Source: Acidimicrobiaceae bacterium
GTDB taxonomy: Bacteria > Actinomycetota > Acidimicrobiia > Acidimicrobiales > Acidimicrobiaceae
Reading direction: 5' to 3'
Assembly: GCA_013044385.1 (NCBI GenBank)
Contig: JABEUN010000004.1
Coordinates: forward strand, 1-64,000
DNA length: 64,000 nucleotides
Program-made: the position numbers and the translations under genes
Shown: positions 6,640 to 16,007 of the stretch, one piece after another
Numbering within the stretch: position 1 is the stretch's first letter
Layout: every line of letters begins with the position of its first letter
The notes under the pieces: model-generated
Told to the model about the DNA's origin: nothing
The model's input: the letters and a program-made list of their open reading frames with translations, nothing else
Database searches by the model: none

Positions 6640-6762
6640 GAAAAAGAGCAGTGGATGACCTACAAGCAGGAATCTCTTCGGGAGTGCTCGGGTTGAACAC
6701 TCGGGTGGAGTGTGAGTTGCAGATCTGACTCCATCGGATCACAAGCGCGGAGGACTTTATAG

Positions 6763-8001
6763 ATGCGGATAGCGGTCATCTCCTATCACACGTCTCCTCT
6801 CGCCCAGCCGGGCGTTGGAGATGGTGGCGGCATGAACGTATACGTCAAGAGCCTCTCGTCCGCATTGGCTAGGTCGGGCATGGATGTCGACGTCTATACG
6901 AGAGCCATAAGTGAGTCCCAAAAGCCGGTGGAGCAGGTGGAGCCGGGATTCTGGGTGCATAATATCGCCGCTGGCCCAATGGATCATCTGGACAAAGAGA
7001 AACTTTTTGACCATCTCGACGAGTTCAGGCAGGCCATCCTGCTGAGAATGTCGCTAAATAAGGAGCTGGTTCCGGATCTGATCCATGCGAACTACTGGCT
7101 TTCGGGGATCGTCGGGCACGCTCTCAAGCATGAACTCGAACTCCCATTGATCACCACGTTCCACACGCTTGAGATGGTCAAGTCAAACGGTCGGAGTGCG
7201 CCCGATGACGGCTTCGACTCGGACCTTCGGATTGGGTTTGAACGGGCGATCATGGGCTGTTCGGACACAATCCTGGTCTCCTGTGATGCCGAATTTGACC
7301 AGCTCTCCGAACTATATGGAGTGCAGCCGACACAGTTGGAGGTCGTCACACCCGGAGTGGAGAAGGCCTTTTTTGCCCCCGGAAACAAGTCGATGGCCAG
7401 AAGGGCACTCGGTCTTCCGGAGGGAAAGAAGCTGATCGTTTCTGTCGGCAGGATCCAGCCGCTCAAGGGGACGGCCTTGGCGGTCGAGGCCGCCACGCAG
7501 ATTGCCGACAGCTTTGACTTGGAGGTGGTTGTAGTAGGTGGCCCGTCAGGTGTGGATGGGGCGGCGGAATTCGATCGGATGAAGTTGATTGCGGCCGATG
7601 CCGGTTTCTCAGACCGGTTGCGAATAGTCCCCCCGCAACCCCATGAAACACTCTCCAGCTTTTACAGGGCGGCTGATCTGTGTCTGATCAGTTCGAGGAC
7701 CGAATCGTTCGGTCTCGTGGCACTCGAGGCGGCGGCATGTGGAATTCCGATCATCGCCTCGAAAGTGGGAGGCCTGACCACGCTGATCGATCACGGCAGA
7801 ACCGGTCTTCTTGTCGAAGAGCGTACCGCACAGGGCTTCGCAGCAGGTGCGCACGAACTCCTTTCGAATCCGATGCGGATGGGGGCTATGGCAAACGCAG
7901 CGGTTCATCGTTCTGCCCGATACACGTGGTCGAAGGCGGCCAGGGACTTTGCACTTGTGGCACGGCGCCTCTTCGAGCGTGAACTTCTCAGTTGCGGGTA
8001 G
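6763..8001 (+). CDS. mshA: MshA-like glycosyltransferase (mycothiol synthesis)
   Basis: A GT4-family retaining glycosyltransferase of 412 residues. The N-terminal half has the donor/acceptor motif GVGDGGGMNVYV and HANYWLSG; the C-terminal half has GRIQPLKG and SRTESFGLVALEAAACGIP, the E-x7-E motif. MshA joins N-acetylglucosamine to inositol phosphate, the first step of mycothiol, the main thiol of actinobacteria. The following YbjN gene and nearby proC reproduce the arrangement seen around actinobacterial mshA, supporting this over another GT4. GCGGAGGAC precedes ATG 6763. Other mycothiol genes are not in the window. Confidence 0.85.
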   Translation: MRIAVISYHTSPLAQPGVGDGGGMNVYVKSLSSALARSGMDVDVYTRAISESQKPVEQVEPGFWVHNIAAGPMDHLDKEKLFDHLDEFRQAILLRMSLNKELVPDLIHANYWLSGIVGHALKHELELPLITTFHTLEMVKSNGRSAPDDGFDSDLRIGFERAIMGCSDTILVSCDAEFDQLSELYGVQPTQLEVVTPGVEKAFFAPGNKSMARRALGLPEGKKLIVSVGRIQPLKGTALAVEAATQIADSFDLEVVVVGGPSGVDGAAEFDRMKLIAADAGFSDRLRIVPPQPHETLSSFYRAADLCLISSRTESFGLVALEAAACGIPIIASKVGGLTTLIDHGRTGLLVEERTAQGFAAGAHELLSNPMRMGAMANAAVHRSARYTWSKAARDFALVARRLFERELLSCG

Positions 8002-8008
8002 GGCCGAA

Positions 8009-8467
8009 TTGAGTGGTTCGGACCACACGACTGTTGTATACGGCTTCATTCGGAGTTGGTCAGATCGTCAGCTCGCACTCGACGGCGACCTGATCGCAGT
8101 CGACTCTGATCCAGAGCTGAAGCGACACTATCTGCGTTTTCGGGGCCGTGAAAAGGAGATTGTCACCGTCTGGGTGACCGTTCAGAAAAGGACGGTCACG
8201 TTCGAAACCTACTTGCTTCCCGCACCCGAGGAGAACGTCAAAGAGTGCCTCGACTACCTCATGAAGCGCAACTATCGTCTCCATCCCTTACATCTCGGAA
8301 TCGGTCCCGAGGAGGCTGTTTACCTAGTGGGAAGGATCCCGTTGGTCGATTGTGATGGACTCCGTTTTGACGAGATGATCGGTTCAATGATTGCCTATAC
8401 CGACGAAATCTTCCCAACGGCGATGTCTATAGGCTTTCAGAGCAGATATCGACGACGTATCACCTAG
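8009..8467 (+). CDS. YbjN-domain protein
   Basis: The 152-residue protein matches the YbjN/secretion-chaperone-like fold found beside mshA in actinobacteria: alternating strands (FRGREKEIVTVWVTV, VTFETYLLPAPEENVKECLDYLMKRNYRLHPLHLGIG, VYLVGRIPL) and a C-terminal amphipathic helix. Its function is unknown. The start is uncertain. TTG 8009, 7 bases after the mshA stop, is preferred; in-frame GTG 7979 would overlap mshA by 23 bases and has no ribosome site. Transcription with mshA is likely. Confidence 0.7.
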   Translation: MSGSDHTTVVYGFIRSWSDRQLALDGDLIAVDSDPELKRHYLRFRGREKEIVTVWVTVQKRTVTFETYLLPAPEENVKECLDYLMKRNYRLHPLHLGIGPEEAVYLVGRIPLVDCDGLRFDEMIGSMIAYTDEIFPTAMSIGFQSRYRRRIT

Positions 8468-8492
8468 CGACCTACCGCCGACTACCGCTATC

Positions 8493-8498
8493 TAGGCT
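8493..8498 (+). promoter_or_regulatory. -10 hexamer of leaderless proC
   Basis: TAGGCT is followed by 6 bases and ATG 8505; no Shine-Dalgarno sequence lies between. Confidence 0.5.
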
Positions 8499-8504
8499 GA
8501 GCCC

Positions 8505-9323
8505 ATGTTCGAAATCTGCTTTCTCGGTGGCGGGAAGATGGCATCTGCAATACTCGACGGGGCTCACTCGGCTGGAGTAGTGGAATTAGACGCGGTACAT
8601 GTAGTAGAGAGGCTCGAAGAGAGCCGCATTTCGTTGAGTACCCGCTTTACCGGAGTATCGGTGAGCGAGGACCTGGAACCCGCGAAGCTCTACGTTTTGG
8701 CAACCAAGCCCCAGGACGTGTCCAACATCGCCAAGAGTGCCCGCGCTCTAGTAGATGGAGATTCGGTGTCTTGGAATGAACCGCCAATCCTTGTCTCAAT
8801 TGCCGCCGGCATCACCCGAGTTCGACTCGAATCGCTCTTCGGAGATGGGTTCCGGATCGTCAGGACAATGCCGAATACTGCTGTTGCCGTCAAGTCTGGC
8901 GTGGTTGCCATCTGTGACGATCCTGACGTGGACAGACCGGCTCTCGATCGGGTCGAGGAGCTATTTTCCGGAGTGGCGCACATCGTTAGAGTGCCGGAGG
9001 CGAAGGTGGACGCTGTGACTGCGATCTCCGGGTCCGGGCCGGCTTACTTCATGTACCTAGTTGAAGCCATGGAGGAGGCCGGCGTGACCATCGGCTTAAC
9101 GGCCGACATGGCGCGAGAACTTGCGATCTGCACCATGGCGGGTAGCGCCAAGCTCGCCGCTACCTCTTCCTCCACTCCGCGACAGCTCCGTTTGGACGTG
9201 ACATCACCGGGTGGTACGACGGCGCAGGCCATCAGAGTGTTCGATAGGGGGGGGCTTAGGTCGACGATCATGGAGGCCGTGATCGCCTGCTACGAAAGAG
9301 CGAAGGAGCTCGATTCCAAGTAG
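8505..9323 (+). CDS. proC: Pyrroline-5-carboxylate reductase
   Basis: Catalyses the last step of proline synthesis, NAD(P)H-dependent reduction of pyrroline-5-carboxylate. The N-terminal Rossmann motif is FLGGGKMASAIL (about residues 5-16); ATKPQDV and VRTMPNTAVAV are conserved; the C-terminal helical domain has the family signature SGSGPAYFMYLVEAMEEAGV and DVTSPGGTTAQAI. Length (272) is normal. ATG 8505 follows a leaderless -10 element. Its place after mshA and YbjN matches actinobacterial gene order. Confidence 0.95.
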   Translation: MFEICFLGGGKMASAILDGAHSAGVVELDAVHVVERLEESRISLSTRFTGVSVSEDLEPAKLYVLATKPQDVSNIAKSARALVDGDSVSWNEPPILVSIAAGITRVRLESLFGDGFRIVRTMPNTAVAVKSGVVAICDDPDVDRPALDRVEELFSGVAHIVRVPEAKVDAVTAISGSGPAYFMYLVEAMEEAGVTIGLTADMARELAICTMAGSAKLAATSSSTPRQLRLDVTSPGGTTAQAIRVFDRGGLRSTIMEAVIACYERAKELDSK

Positions 9324-9419
9324 CGCTGATTGCATCACTCAGGCGGCCCGTATTGAGATGACCAGCGGGGACATCTGTTGTACGGGCCAGAGGAGCTCAT
9401 TTTGGGGCTAGCCGTGTTT

Positions 9420-9436
9420 CAGACGAGCTGCGTCTG
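9420..9436. other. Inverted repeat upstream of arsR
   Basis: CAGACG-AGCTG-CGTCTG is a perfect 6-bp inverted repeat with a 5-base loop, between proC and arsR. Few Ts follow, so it is not a convincing terminator; it could be a weak one for proC or a protein-binding site. Confidence 0.35.
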
Positions 9437-9464
9437 TTCAGGCTGCTTAACCTGTCTGGCCACG

Positions 9465-9470
9465 TAGTAT
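9465..9470 (+). promoter_or_regulatory. -10 hexamer of leaderless arsR-ACR3 transcript
   Basis: TAGTAT is followed by 6 bases and ATG 9477. The bases between (aaatct) hold no ribosome-binding site. Confidence 0.55.
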
Positions 9471-9476
9471 AAATCT

Positions 9477-9785
9477 ATGTTGATATCAACCGTGGTCGAT
9501 GTATCTGGGATTCTTGCGGATCCGCTCCGCTTTAGAATCGTCGATCTGCTCGCAAATGAGGAGTTGTGCACCTGTCACCTCGTAGAGCTGACGGGAGCGA
9601 AGCAGCCGACCATCTCACACCACCTCAAGGTGTTGCGGGATGCCGGAATAGTGAGTTCCGAGCCAGTCGGACGAAACACCTACTACAGGCTGAGAGCGGA
9701 GGCACTCCAGAGTTACGCACTTATGGTGAGCGAGATAGCCGACAGAGCCGCAGGTGCCACGAGGGATCGACTTCCGTGTCTTTAG
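9477..9785 (+). CDS. arsR: ArsR-family arsenic-responsive repressor
   Basis: A 102-residue winged-helix protein. The ELCTCHLVEL segment (about residues 29-38) carries the Cys-x-Cys metalloid-binding motif of ArsR at the start of the DNA-binding region, followed by recognition helix KQPTISHHLKVLRDAGIV and wing GRNTYYRL. Binding of As(III) or Sb(III) to the Cys residues should release DNA. A further Cys is at the C-terminus (RLPCL). The gene overlaps the downstream ACR3 pump gene, so it most likely represses both. A perfect palindrome overlaps its first codons (9479-9490). Confidence 0.88.
   Translation: MLISTVVDVSGILADPLRFRIVDLLANEELCTCHLVELTGAKQPTISHHLKVLRDAGIVSSEPVGRNTYYRLRAEALQSYALMVSEIADRAAGATRDRLPCL
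9479..9490. promoter_or_regulatory. Palindrome GTTGATATCAAC, candidate ArsR operator
   Basis: A perfect 12-bp palindrome begins at the third base of arsR. If the transcript is leaderless it covers +3 to +14, where a bound repressor would block RNA polymerase. TTGATATCAA-type sites resemble those of ArsR/SmtB proteins, but binding is inferred. Confidence 0.45.
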
Positions 9786-10870
9786 GCCAAGACAGAGTCC
9801 TAGCACCGGTTAAAGAGCCCAGGCTTTCGAACGTAGACCGCTTTCTGCCGTTGTGGATTATCGCAGCGATGGTTTTCGGTACTTTGTTGGGCAAGTACTT
9901 ACCATCTCTGCCAGGAGATCTGAGTTCGGTCCAGGTCCAGGGCACATCGGTCCCAATCGCAATCGGACTTCTTGTGATGATGTACCCCGTCCTTGCAAAG
10001 GTTCGCTACGACAGGATCGGCGAAACTCTCTCGGATAGACGACTCCTGTTCTCTTCTCTGCTGCTGAACTGGGTGGTAGGACCAGCCGTAATGTTCGGAC
10101 TCGCATGGCTCTTGCTCCCAAATCTCCCTCAGTACAGAACGGGACTAATACTTGTGGGACTTGCAAGGTGCATAGCTATGGTGCTCATTTGGAACGATCT
10201 TGCCTGTGGAAACAGGGAGGGTGCGGCCGTTCTGGTCGCGCTTAACTCGCTGTTCCAGATATTTGCTTACGCCGTTCTCGGGTGGTTCTACCTCGTCTGG
10301 TTCCCTCGGTTCCTTGGACTGCCGACGGCTACGGTTCACTTTTCAGTCGCCTCGACCGCCATCTCGGTTTTGATCTTCCTTGGTATTCCGCTCGTGGCTG
10401 GCTACCTATCGAGAAAATTTGGCGAACTAACCAAGGGTCGTGGGTGGTACGAGACGCGGTTCATCCCGTTTGTATCACCGTTCGCCCTGTATGGACTCCT
10501 GTTCACGATCATCCTCCTATTTGCTCTTCAGGGGGAGAGGATAAGTGCCCGTCCACTTGACGTGGCTCGGATAGCACTCCCGCTTCTCGTCTACTTTGCA
10601 ATTATGTGGGGTGTCGGCGCTATCACCGGACTCCTACTTTCGATCGGGTATGAAAAGACCGTCACGCTAGCCTTTACCGCCGCAGGCAACAACTTCGAGT
10701 TGGCGATTGCCGTTGCTATCGCGACTTTCGGTGCTACGAGTGGGCAGGCGCTGGCCGGGGTGGTTGGCCCTCTTATCGAGGTGCCGGTACTTATCGCACT
10801 TGTCTATTTAGCCAGAGCGGTGCGGCCCAGGTGGCCCGACCAGACAGCCATGAGACGATCGCCGGACTAA
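9776..10870 (+). CDS. ACR3-family arsenite efflux transporter
   Basis: A 364-residue membrane protein with about ten hydrophobic segments, starting at GTG 9776, which overlaps arsR by 10 bases. The ACR3 hallmark GLARCIAMVLIWNDLA contains the essential Cys of transmembrane helix 4, and AAGNNFELAIAVAIATFGA has the conserved Asn and Glu of a late helix. It expels arsenite (and perhaps antimonite) using the proton gradient. It is ACR3 rather than ArsB because of these motifs. No arsenate reductase is adjacent. The arsR-ACR3 pair sits between proC and hemA, genes that otherwise follow a conserved actinobacterial neighbourhood, so it may be an insertion. Confidence 0.92.
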   Translation: MSLGQDRVLAPVKEPRLSNVDRFLPLWIIAAMVFGTLLGKYLPSLPGDLSSVQVQGTSVPIAIGLLVMMYPVLAKVRYDRIGETLSDRRLLFSSLLLNWVVGPAVMFGLAWLLLPNLPQYRTGLILVGLARCIAMVLIWNDLACGNREGAAVLVALNSLFQIFAYAVLGWFYLVWFPRFLGLPTATVHFSVASTAISVLIFLGIPLVAGYLSRKFGELTKGRGWYETRFIPFVSPFALYGLLFTIILLFALQGERISARPLDVARIALPLLVYFAIMWGVGAITGLLLSIGYEKTVTLAFTAAGNNFELAIAVAIATFGATSGQALAGVVGPLIEVPVLIALVYLARAVRPRWPDQTAMRRSPD

Positions 10871-11163
10871 AGTGTCGAGACCTGCTGGGGCGAGGTACCG
10901 GTGGGTTCGCCGGTGTTGATGGCGTGAGCGGCAGAACTTAAGATGCCCGAGTTGTGACGGAGTCCTTAGAGCTCAAGCTGTGGGTCTTGCTGAGATCACG
11001 CGGGCGGAGGCGCTGAGCCAGAACTGCCAGAGAGGAATCTATTTAAGAGTCACACAGCCTTTCGGGGTCTGCTGGTGTCTTTTCAGATAAGAGTTTCATA
11101 CTTGGACGGACTTCGGCTTGGGTGGGAAAGTCCTCTAAGGTGGTAGAAGGCAATTTCTAATCT
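10871..11163. other. Intergenic region upstream of hemA
   Basis: About 290 bases without a credible gene. A weak inverted repeat (ACCGG/CCGGT, near 10899-10916) follows the ACR3 stop without a T-run. The hemA promoter must lie here but no clear -35/-10 pair stands out. AGAAGG about 14 bases before GTG 11164 is the only purine-rich stretch near the start. Confidence 0.4.
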
Positions 11164-12447
11164 GTGAGTGGAGTCCCCCCTGTGCCATTGGCGTCTGTGA
11201 GCATCTGCGAGAGTGACCTGGCTGGTGGTGATTTTGATCGGTTCGCGCTCGGTGCCGATTCGACTAGGACGCTCTATAGGTTACTGACCGAGGAACCCCT
11301 AGTTTCTGAGGCTGCGCTCATATCAACCTGCTTCCGGACCGAACTCTACGCCGAGGTGGCGGAGTTCCATCTCGGGATCGAGAAGTTGGTCGACATCTTG
11401 GCAGAAGTCGTTCAAGCCGGACGGGCAGAGGTCTCGTCCATGGGACGAGTCTTCTATGGGCGGGGTGTAGCCGAGCATATCTACCGGGTGGCATCTGGGA
11501 TTGAGTCCAGGATTCTGGGTGAGACTGAGATACTCGGACAGGTAAAAAGCGCTATGGAGTCGGCCCGTGCGCAGAACATCTCGGGTAAAACAATCAATCG
11601 CCTATTCCAGAACGCGATCGAGGTCGGTAAGGCGGCCCGGTCCGAGACGAATATCTCGGTCGGAGCGACTTCCCTTCCTTCTGCGGCAATCCGACTTCTC
11701 GAGTCCCACCTCCCGATGCAGCCGGAGACTCAGAGTTTGATCCTCGTTGGAGTGGGCCAGATAGGTAGTGGCATTGCCGACCTCGCGGTATCTCGCTTCA
11801 AGTCCGTAACACTCGTCTCAAGGTCCGAAGTATCCGCACAGGCGCTGGCCGCGAGGCTCAATCCGGCCGTTGCGGTCGGAGGAAATTCTGAATTGATGGA
11901 CCTACTGCGTAGTGCTGATGCAGCAATCTTTGCAACCGCCTCTGATACCGAGGTACTGGACAGTGCGTCGGTCCTTGCTCTGTCTGAGTTCCGCAGCCAG
12001 TCACCGATCGTAGTGCTCGACTTGGGAGTCCCCCGAAATGTGAACGCGGTCGCGCAGTCGGCCGAGGGCATCTCTCTAATTCAACTCGAATCCGTCAACC
12101 GCTTTTTGGCGGAGGAGTCCTCGGTGCGCTTCGGCGCAGTGGCAGAAGTCGAGAAGTTGATCGAGGCACGCCTCGAGGAGTTTGCCCTTATCGGTGCCTC
12201 TCGTGAGATCGGCCCCGTTCTCGAGGCGCTCTACAAGTCCGCAGAGAACGTGAGACTGGAGGAACTGGCCAAGTTTGGCCCTAAATTGGCCGGGCTGGAG
12301 GATCGACAGAAGGCTGCTGTCGAGGCCCTGACCCACCAGATTATTGCCAGACTCCTTCACGAGCCGGCGGTGCAGATCAGGCGCCAGGCCGCCTCTGGCA
12401 ATCTTCCTCGTCTGCTCGAGGACGTGAAGCTGATTTTCGACCTGTGA
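11164..12447 (+). CDS. hemA: Glutamyl-tRNA reductase
   Basis: Reduces glutamyl-tRNA to glutamate-1-semialdehyde, the first committed step of heme synthesis by the C5 route. The catalytic Cys is at about residue 56 in STCFRTELY (usually TCNRTE; Asn is Phe here). Motifs YRVASGIESRILGETEILGQVK and VGQIGSGIADLAV (NADPH domain) follow, and the C-terminal dimerisation helix reads LTHQIIARLLHEP. Length (427) is typical. GTG 11164 has only a poorly spaced ribosome site. The end overlaps hemC by 1-4 bases, so the two are coupled. Confidence 0.95.
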   Translation: MSGVPPVPLASVSICESDLAGGDFDRFALGADSTRTLYRLLTEEPLVSEAALISTCFRTELYAEVAEFHLGIEKLVDILAEVVQAGRAEVSSMGRVFYGRGVAEHIYRVASGIESRILGETEILGQVKSAMESARAQNISGKTINRLFQNAIEVGKAARSETNISVGATSLPSAAIRLLESHLPMQPETQSLILVGVGQIGSGIADLAVSRFKSVTLVSRSEVSAQALAARLNPAVAVGGNSELMDLLRSADAAIFATASDTEVLDSASVLALSEFRSQSPIVVLDLGVPRNVNAVAQSAEGISLIQLESVNRFLAEESSVRFGAVAEVEKLIEARLEEFALIGASREIGPVLEALYKSAENVRLEELAKFGPKLAGLEDRQKAAVEALTHQIIARLLHEPAVQIRRQAASGNLPRLLEDVKLIFDL

Positions 12448-13319
12448 TGGCTGGCCCGTTACGAATCGCTACCCGGTCATCTGAGCTCGCAAGGTTCCAG
12501 GCAACCTTCGTTGGCGAGCAGTTGGGTGTGCCGTTCGTTCTCGTCGAGGTGAGTACTTCAGGAGATATGGACGTGGCAAAATCTTTGCGTGAGATAGCCG
12601 GACAGGGCGTCTTTGTCAAAGAGGTCCAGCAGGCGGTCCTCACTTGCCACGCCGATATTGCGGTCCACTCGGCGAAGGATATGCCTACTGCGTCAGTTGA
12701 TGGACTCCATATTTCAGCGGTGCTAAGACGGGCAGACCCAAGAGACGCCATTGTCGGGGTCCCCTTCGACCGCCTGGAGGAGGGAGCCAAGATCGGGACA
12801 TCATCAGCCAGGAGGATGGCGATGCTTAGAAGGATCCGTCCAGACCTGAAGTTCATTGAAATACGGGGCAACATCGCGACGAGAATTGCAAAGTCGGATG
12901 AGCTCGATGCGGTGGTGGTAGCTAAGGCTGCTCTGGACCGACTCGGCCTGTCCGAAAAGATCAGCTATGTTTTCGAGCCCGACGAACTCTGTCCCCAGAT
13001 CGGCCAGGGTACTCTGGCGGTCGAATCCCGGCTCGACCGAAATGATCTTGCTAGCGTCCTAGGGCAGATAGACGACCTCGAGGCCAACCGGACACTTACG
13101 GCCGAGCGCGCGCTGCTAGCCCAGCTGGGTAGCGGCTGCTCCCTTCCTGTCGGAGCTTTCGGTGTTGCAGTCGAAGACTTGGTCGATCTGTATGCCATCG
13201 TGGCCTCTTTGGACGGCTCCAAGGCTCTCGAGGTGGCCGGTACGGGGGGCGATCCTGAGGCCATTGGTATGGAGTTGGGTAGAAGGCTGATCGACATGGG
13301 GGCAATGGAACTGCTCTGA
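12444..13319 (+). CDS. hemC: Porphobilinogen deaminase (hydroxymethylbilane synthase)
   Basis: Polymerises four porphobilinogens into hydroxymethylbilane. It begins LRIATRSSELARFQA and contains VHSAKDMPT, IGTSSARRMAMLRRIRPDL, IRGNIATRI and LGSGCSLPVGAFG, whose Cys anchors the dipyrromethane cofactor. Length (about 291) is normal. GTG 12444 and ATG 12447 are both possible starts; either overlaps the hemA stop. Confidence 0.95.
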   Translation: MMAGPLRIATRSSELARFQATFVGEQLGVPFVLVEVSTSGDMDVAKSLREIAGQGVFVKEVQQAVLTCHADIAVHSAKDMPTASVDGLHISAVLRRADPRDAIVGVPFDRLEEGAKIGTSSARRMAMLRRIRPDLKFIEIRGNIATRIAKSDELDAVVVAKAALDRLGLSEKISYVFEPDELCPQIGQGTLAVESRLDRNDLASVLGQIDDLEANRTLTAERALLAQLGSGCSLPVGAFGVAVEDLVDLYAIVASLDGSKALEVAGTGGDPEAIGMELGRRLIDMGAMELL

Positions 13320-13347
13320 TTCGAGTAGTTTCCAATCTGTCTTCGCT

Positions 13348-13353
13348 TAGCCT
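13348..13353 (+). promoter_or_regulatory. -10 hexamer of internal leaderless promoter for cobA/hemD
   Basis: TAGCCT is followed by 7 bases and GTG 13361 in the 41-base gap after hemC, suggesting a promoter inside the heme cluster. Confidence 0.45.
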
Positions 13354-13360
13354 GACCGAA

Positions 13361-14869
<1,509 letters not shown>

Positions 14870-14923
14870 CTCCTGCCTTCGGCTAGTGGTACGCAGGCGC
14901 AAAGTCTGACTGTTGGTTTTGTC

Positions 14924-14929
14924 TAGTCT
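14924..14929 (+). promoter_or_regulatory. -10 hexamer of leaderless hemB
   Basis: TAGTCT is followed by exactly 6 bases and ATG 14936, with no Shine-Dalgarno sequence. Confidence 0.55.
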
Positions 14930-14935
14930 GTACAT

Positions 14936-15913
14936 ATGAGCTTTCCCACCCAGAGGCCCCGAAGGCTTCGCTCCACACCCGCAATCAGGGATCTGTTTTC
15001 CGAGGTGGACCTCAGCCCGCGTGACTTCATCGCCCCAATGTTCGTCAGGGAGGCGCTGTCAGATCGTCGAGAGATCTCAACTCTTCCGGGAGTGTTTCAG
15101 CACAGTATTGACTCGCTGAAAAAGGAGATTGAGGAGCACCTACAGTCGGATGTGAGAGCGGTGATGCTCTTTGGGATTCCTGAGATAAAAGATGCTAACG
15201 GATCTGCCGCATGGTCAGAAGATGGCATTGCCCAGCTCGCGATCCGAGAGGTAAAGGCCACATTCGGTTCGGATTTAGTTCTCTTTGCTGACCTTTGCCT
15301 AGATGAGTACACCTCTCATGGCCACTGCGGAGTTGTCGAGCGGGGATCGGTAGACAACGACAAGACCATCGAACTCTATGGGAAGATAGCTGTTGCCCAA
15401 GCCGACGCAGGTGTTGACTTCGTGGCACCATCTGGGATGATGGACGGCCAGGTCGCCAGAATTAGGAATGCTCTAGACTCGGCTAACCATAGTGGTGTCG
15501 GGGTTCTTGCTTACTCAGTCAAGTTCGCATCCTCCTTATACGGCCCATTCAGAGGCGCCGTGGAGGTGGAAATAGCAGACGGCGGAGACCGTAAAGGCTA
15601 TCAGCAGGACTTTCGCAGATCAACGGAAGCACTTTTCGAAGCTATGCTCGACGAGTCCGAGGGGGCCGACATCCTGATGGTGAAGCCCGCCCTGACCTAC
15701 CTGGACATTCTGGCAAAAGTTAAGGCGATGACGAATCTCCCAGTAGCTGCTTACCAAGTTTCTGGCGAGTACGCGATGATCAGGGCGGCGGAGGCGGCCG
15801 GATACATCGATGGACCAGCGGTCGCCATTGAACAGTTGACCGCCATCAAGAGAGCGGGAGCGGATCTGATCCTTACCTACTTCGCAAAGCAGGTGGCGGG
15901 GCAGATCAGATGA
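14936..15913 (+). CDS. hemB: Delta-aminolevulinic acid dehydratase (porphobilinogen synthase)
   Basis: Condenses two aminolevulinates into porphobilinogen. It starts RPRRLRSTPAIRDL and has the Schiff-base lysines in SVKFASSLYGPFR and ILMVKPALTYLDIL. The metal region is LFADLCLDEYTSHGHCGV, with a reduced Cys content suggesting Mg-type rather than fully Zn-type; I infer this from the motif only. Length (325) is standard. The ATG has a leaderless-type promoter of its own even though it follows cobA/hemD by only 66 bases. Confidence 0.95.
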   Translation: MSFPTQRPRRLRSTPAIRDLFSEVDLSPRDFIAPMFVREALSDRREISTLPGVFQHSIDSLKKEIEEHLQSDVRAVMLFGIPEIKDANGSAAWSEDGIAQLAIREVKATFGSDLVLFADLCLDEYTSHGHCGVVERGSVDNDKTIELYGKIAVAQADAGVDFVAPSGMMDGQVARIRNALDSANHSGVGVLAYSVKFASSLYGPFRGAVEVEIADGGDRKGYQQDFRRSTEALFEAMLDESEGADILMVKPALTYLDILAKVKAMTNLPVAAYQVSGEYAMIRAAEAAGYIDGPAVAIEQLTAIKRAGADLILTYFAKQVAGQIR

Positions 15914-16007
15914 CCAGATGCTGACCAGTCACTATGGACATGCGGGGAATCTGGGTCGCACGGGGCCTAGACAAAGGAATTTACTGCCAACAATGAAATG
16001 GAATTAA

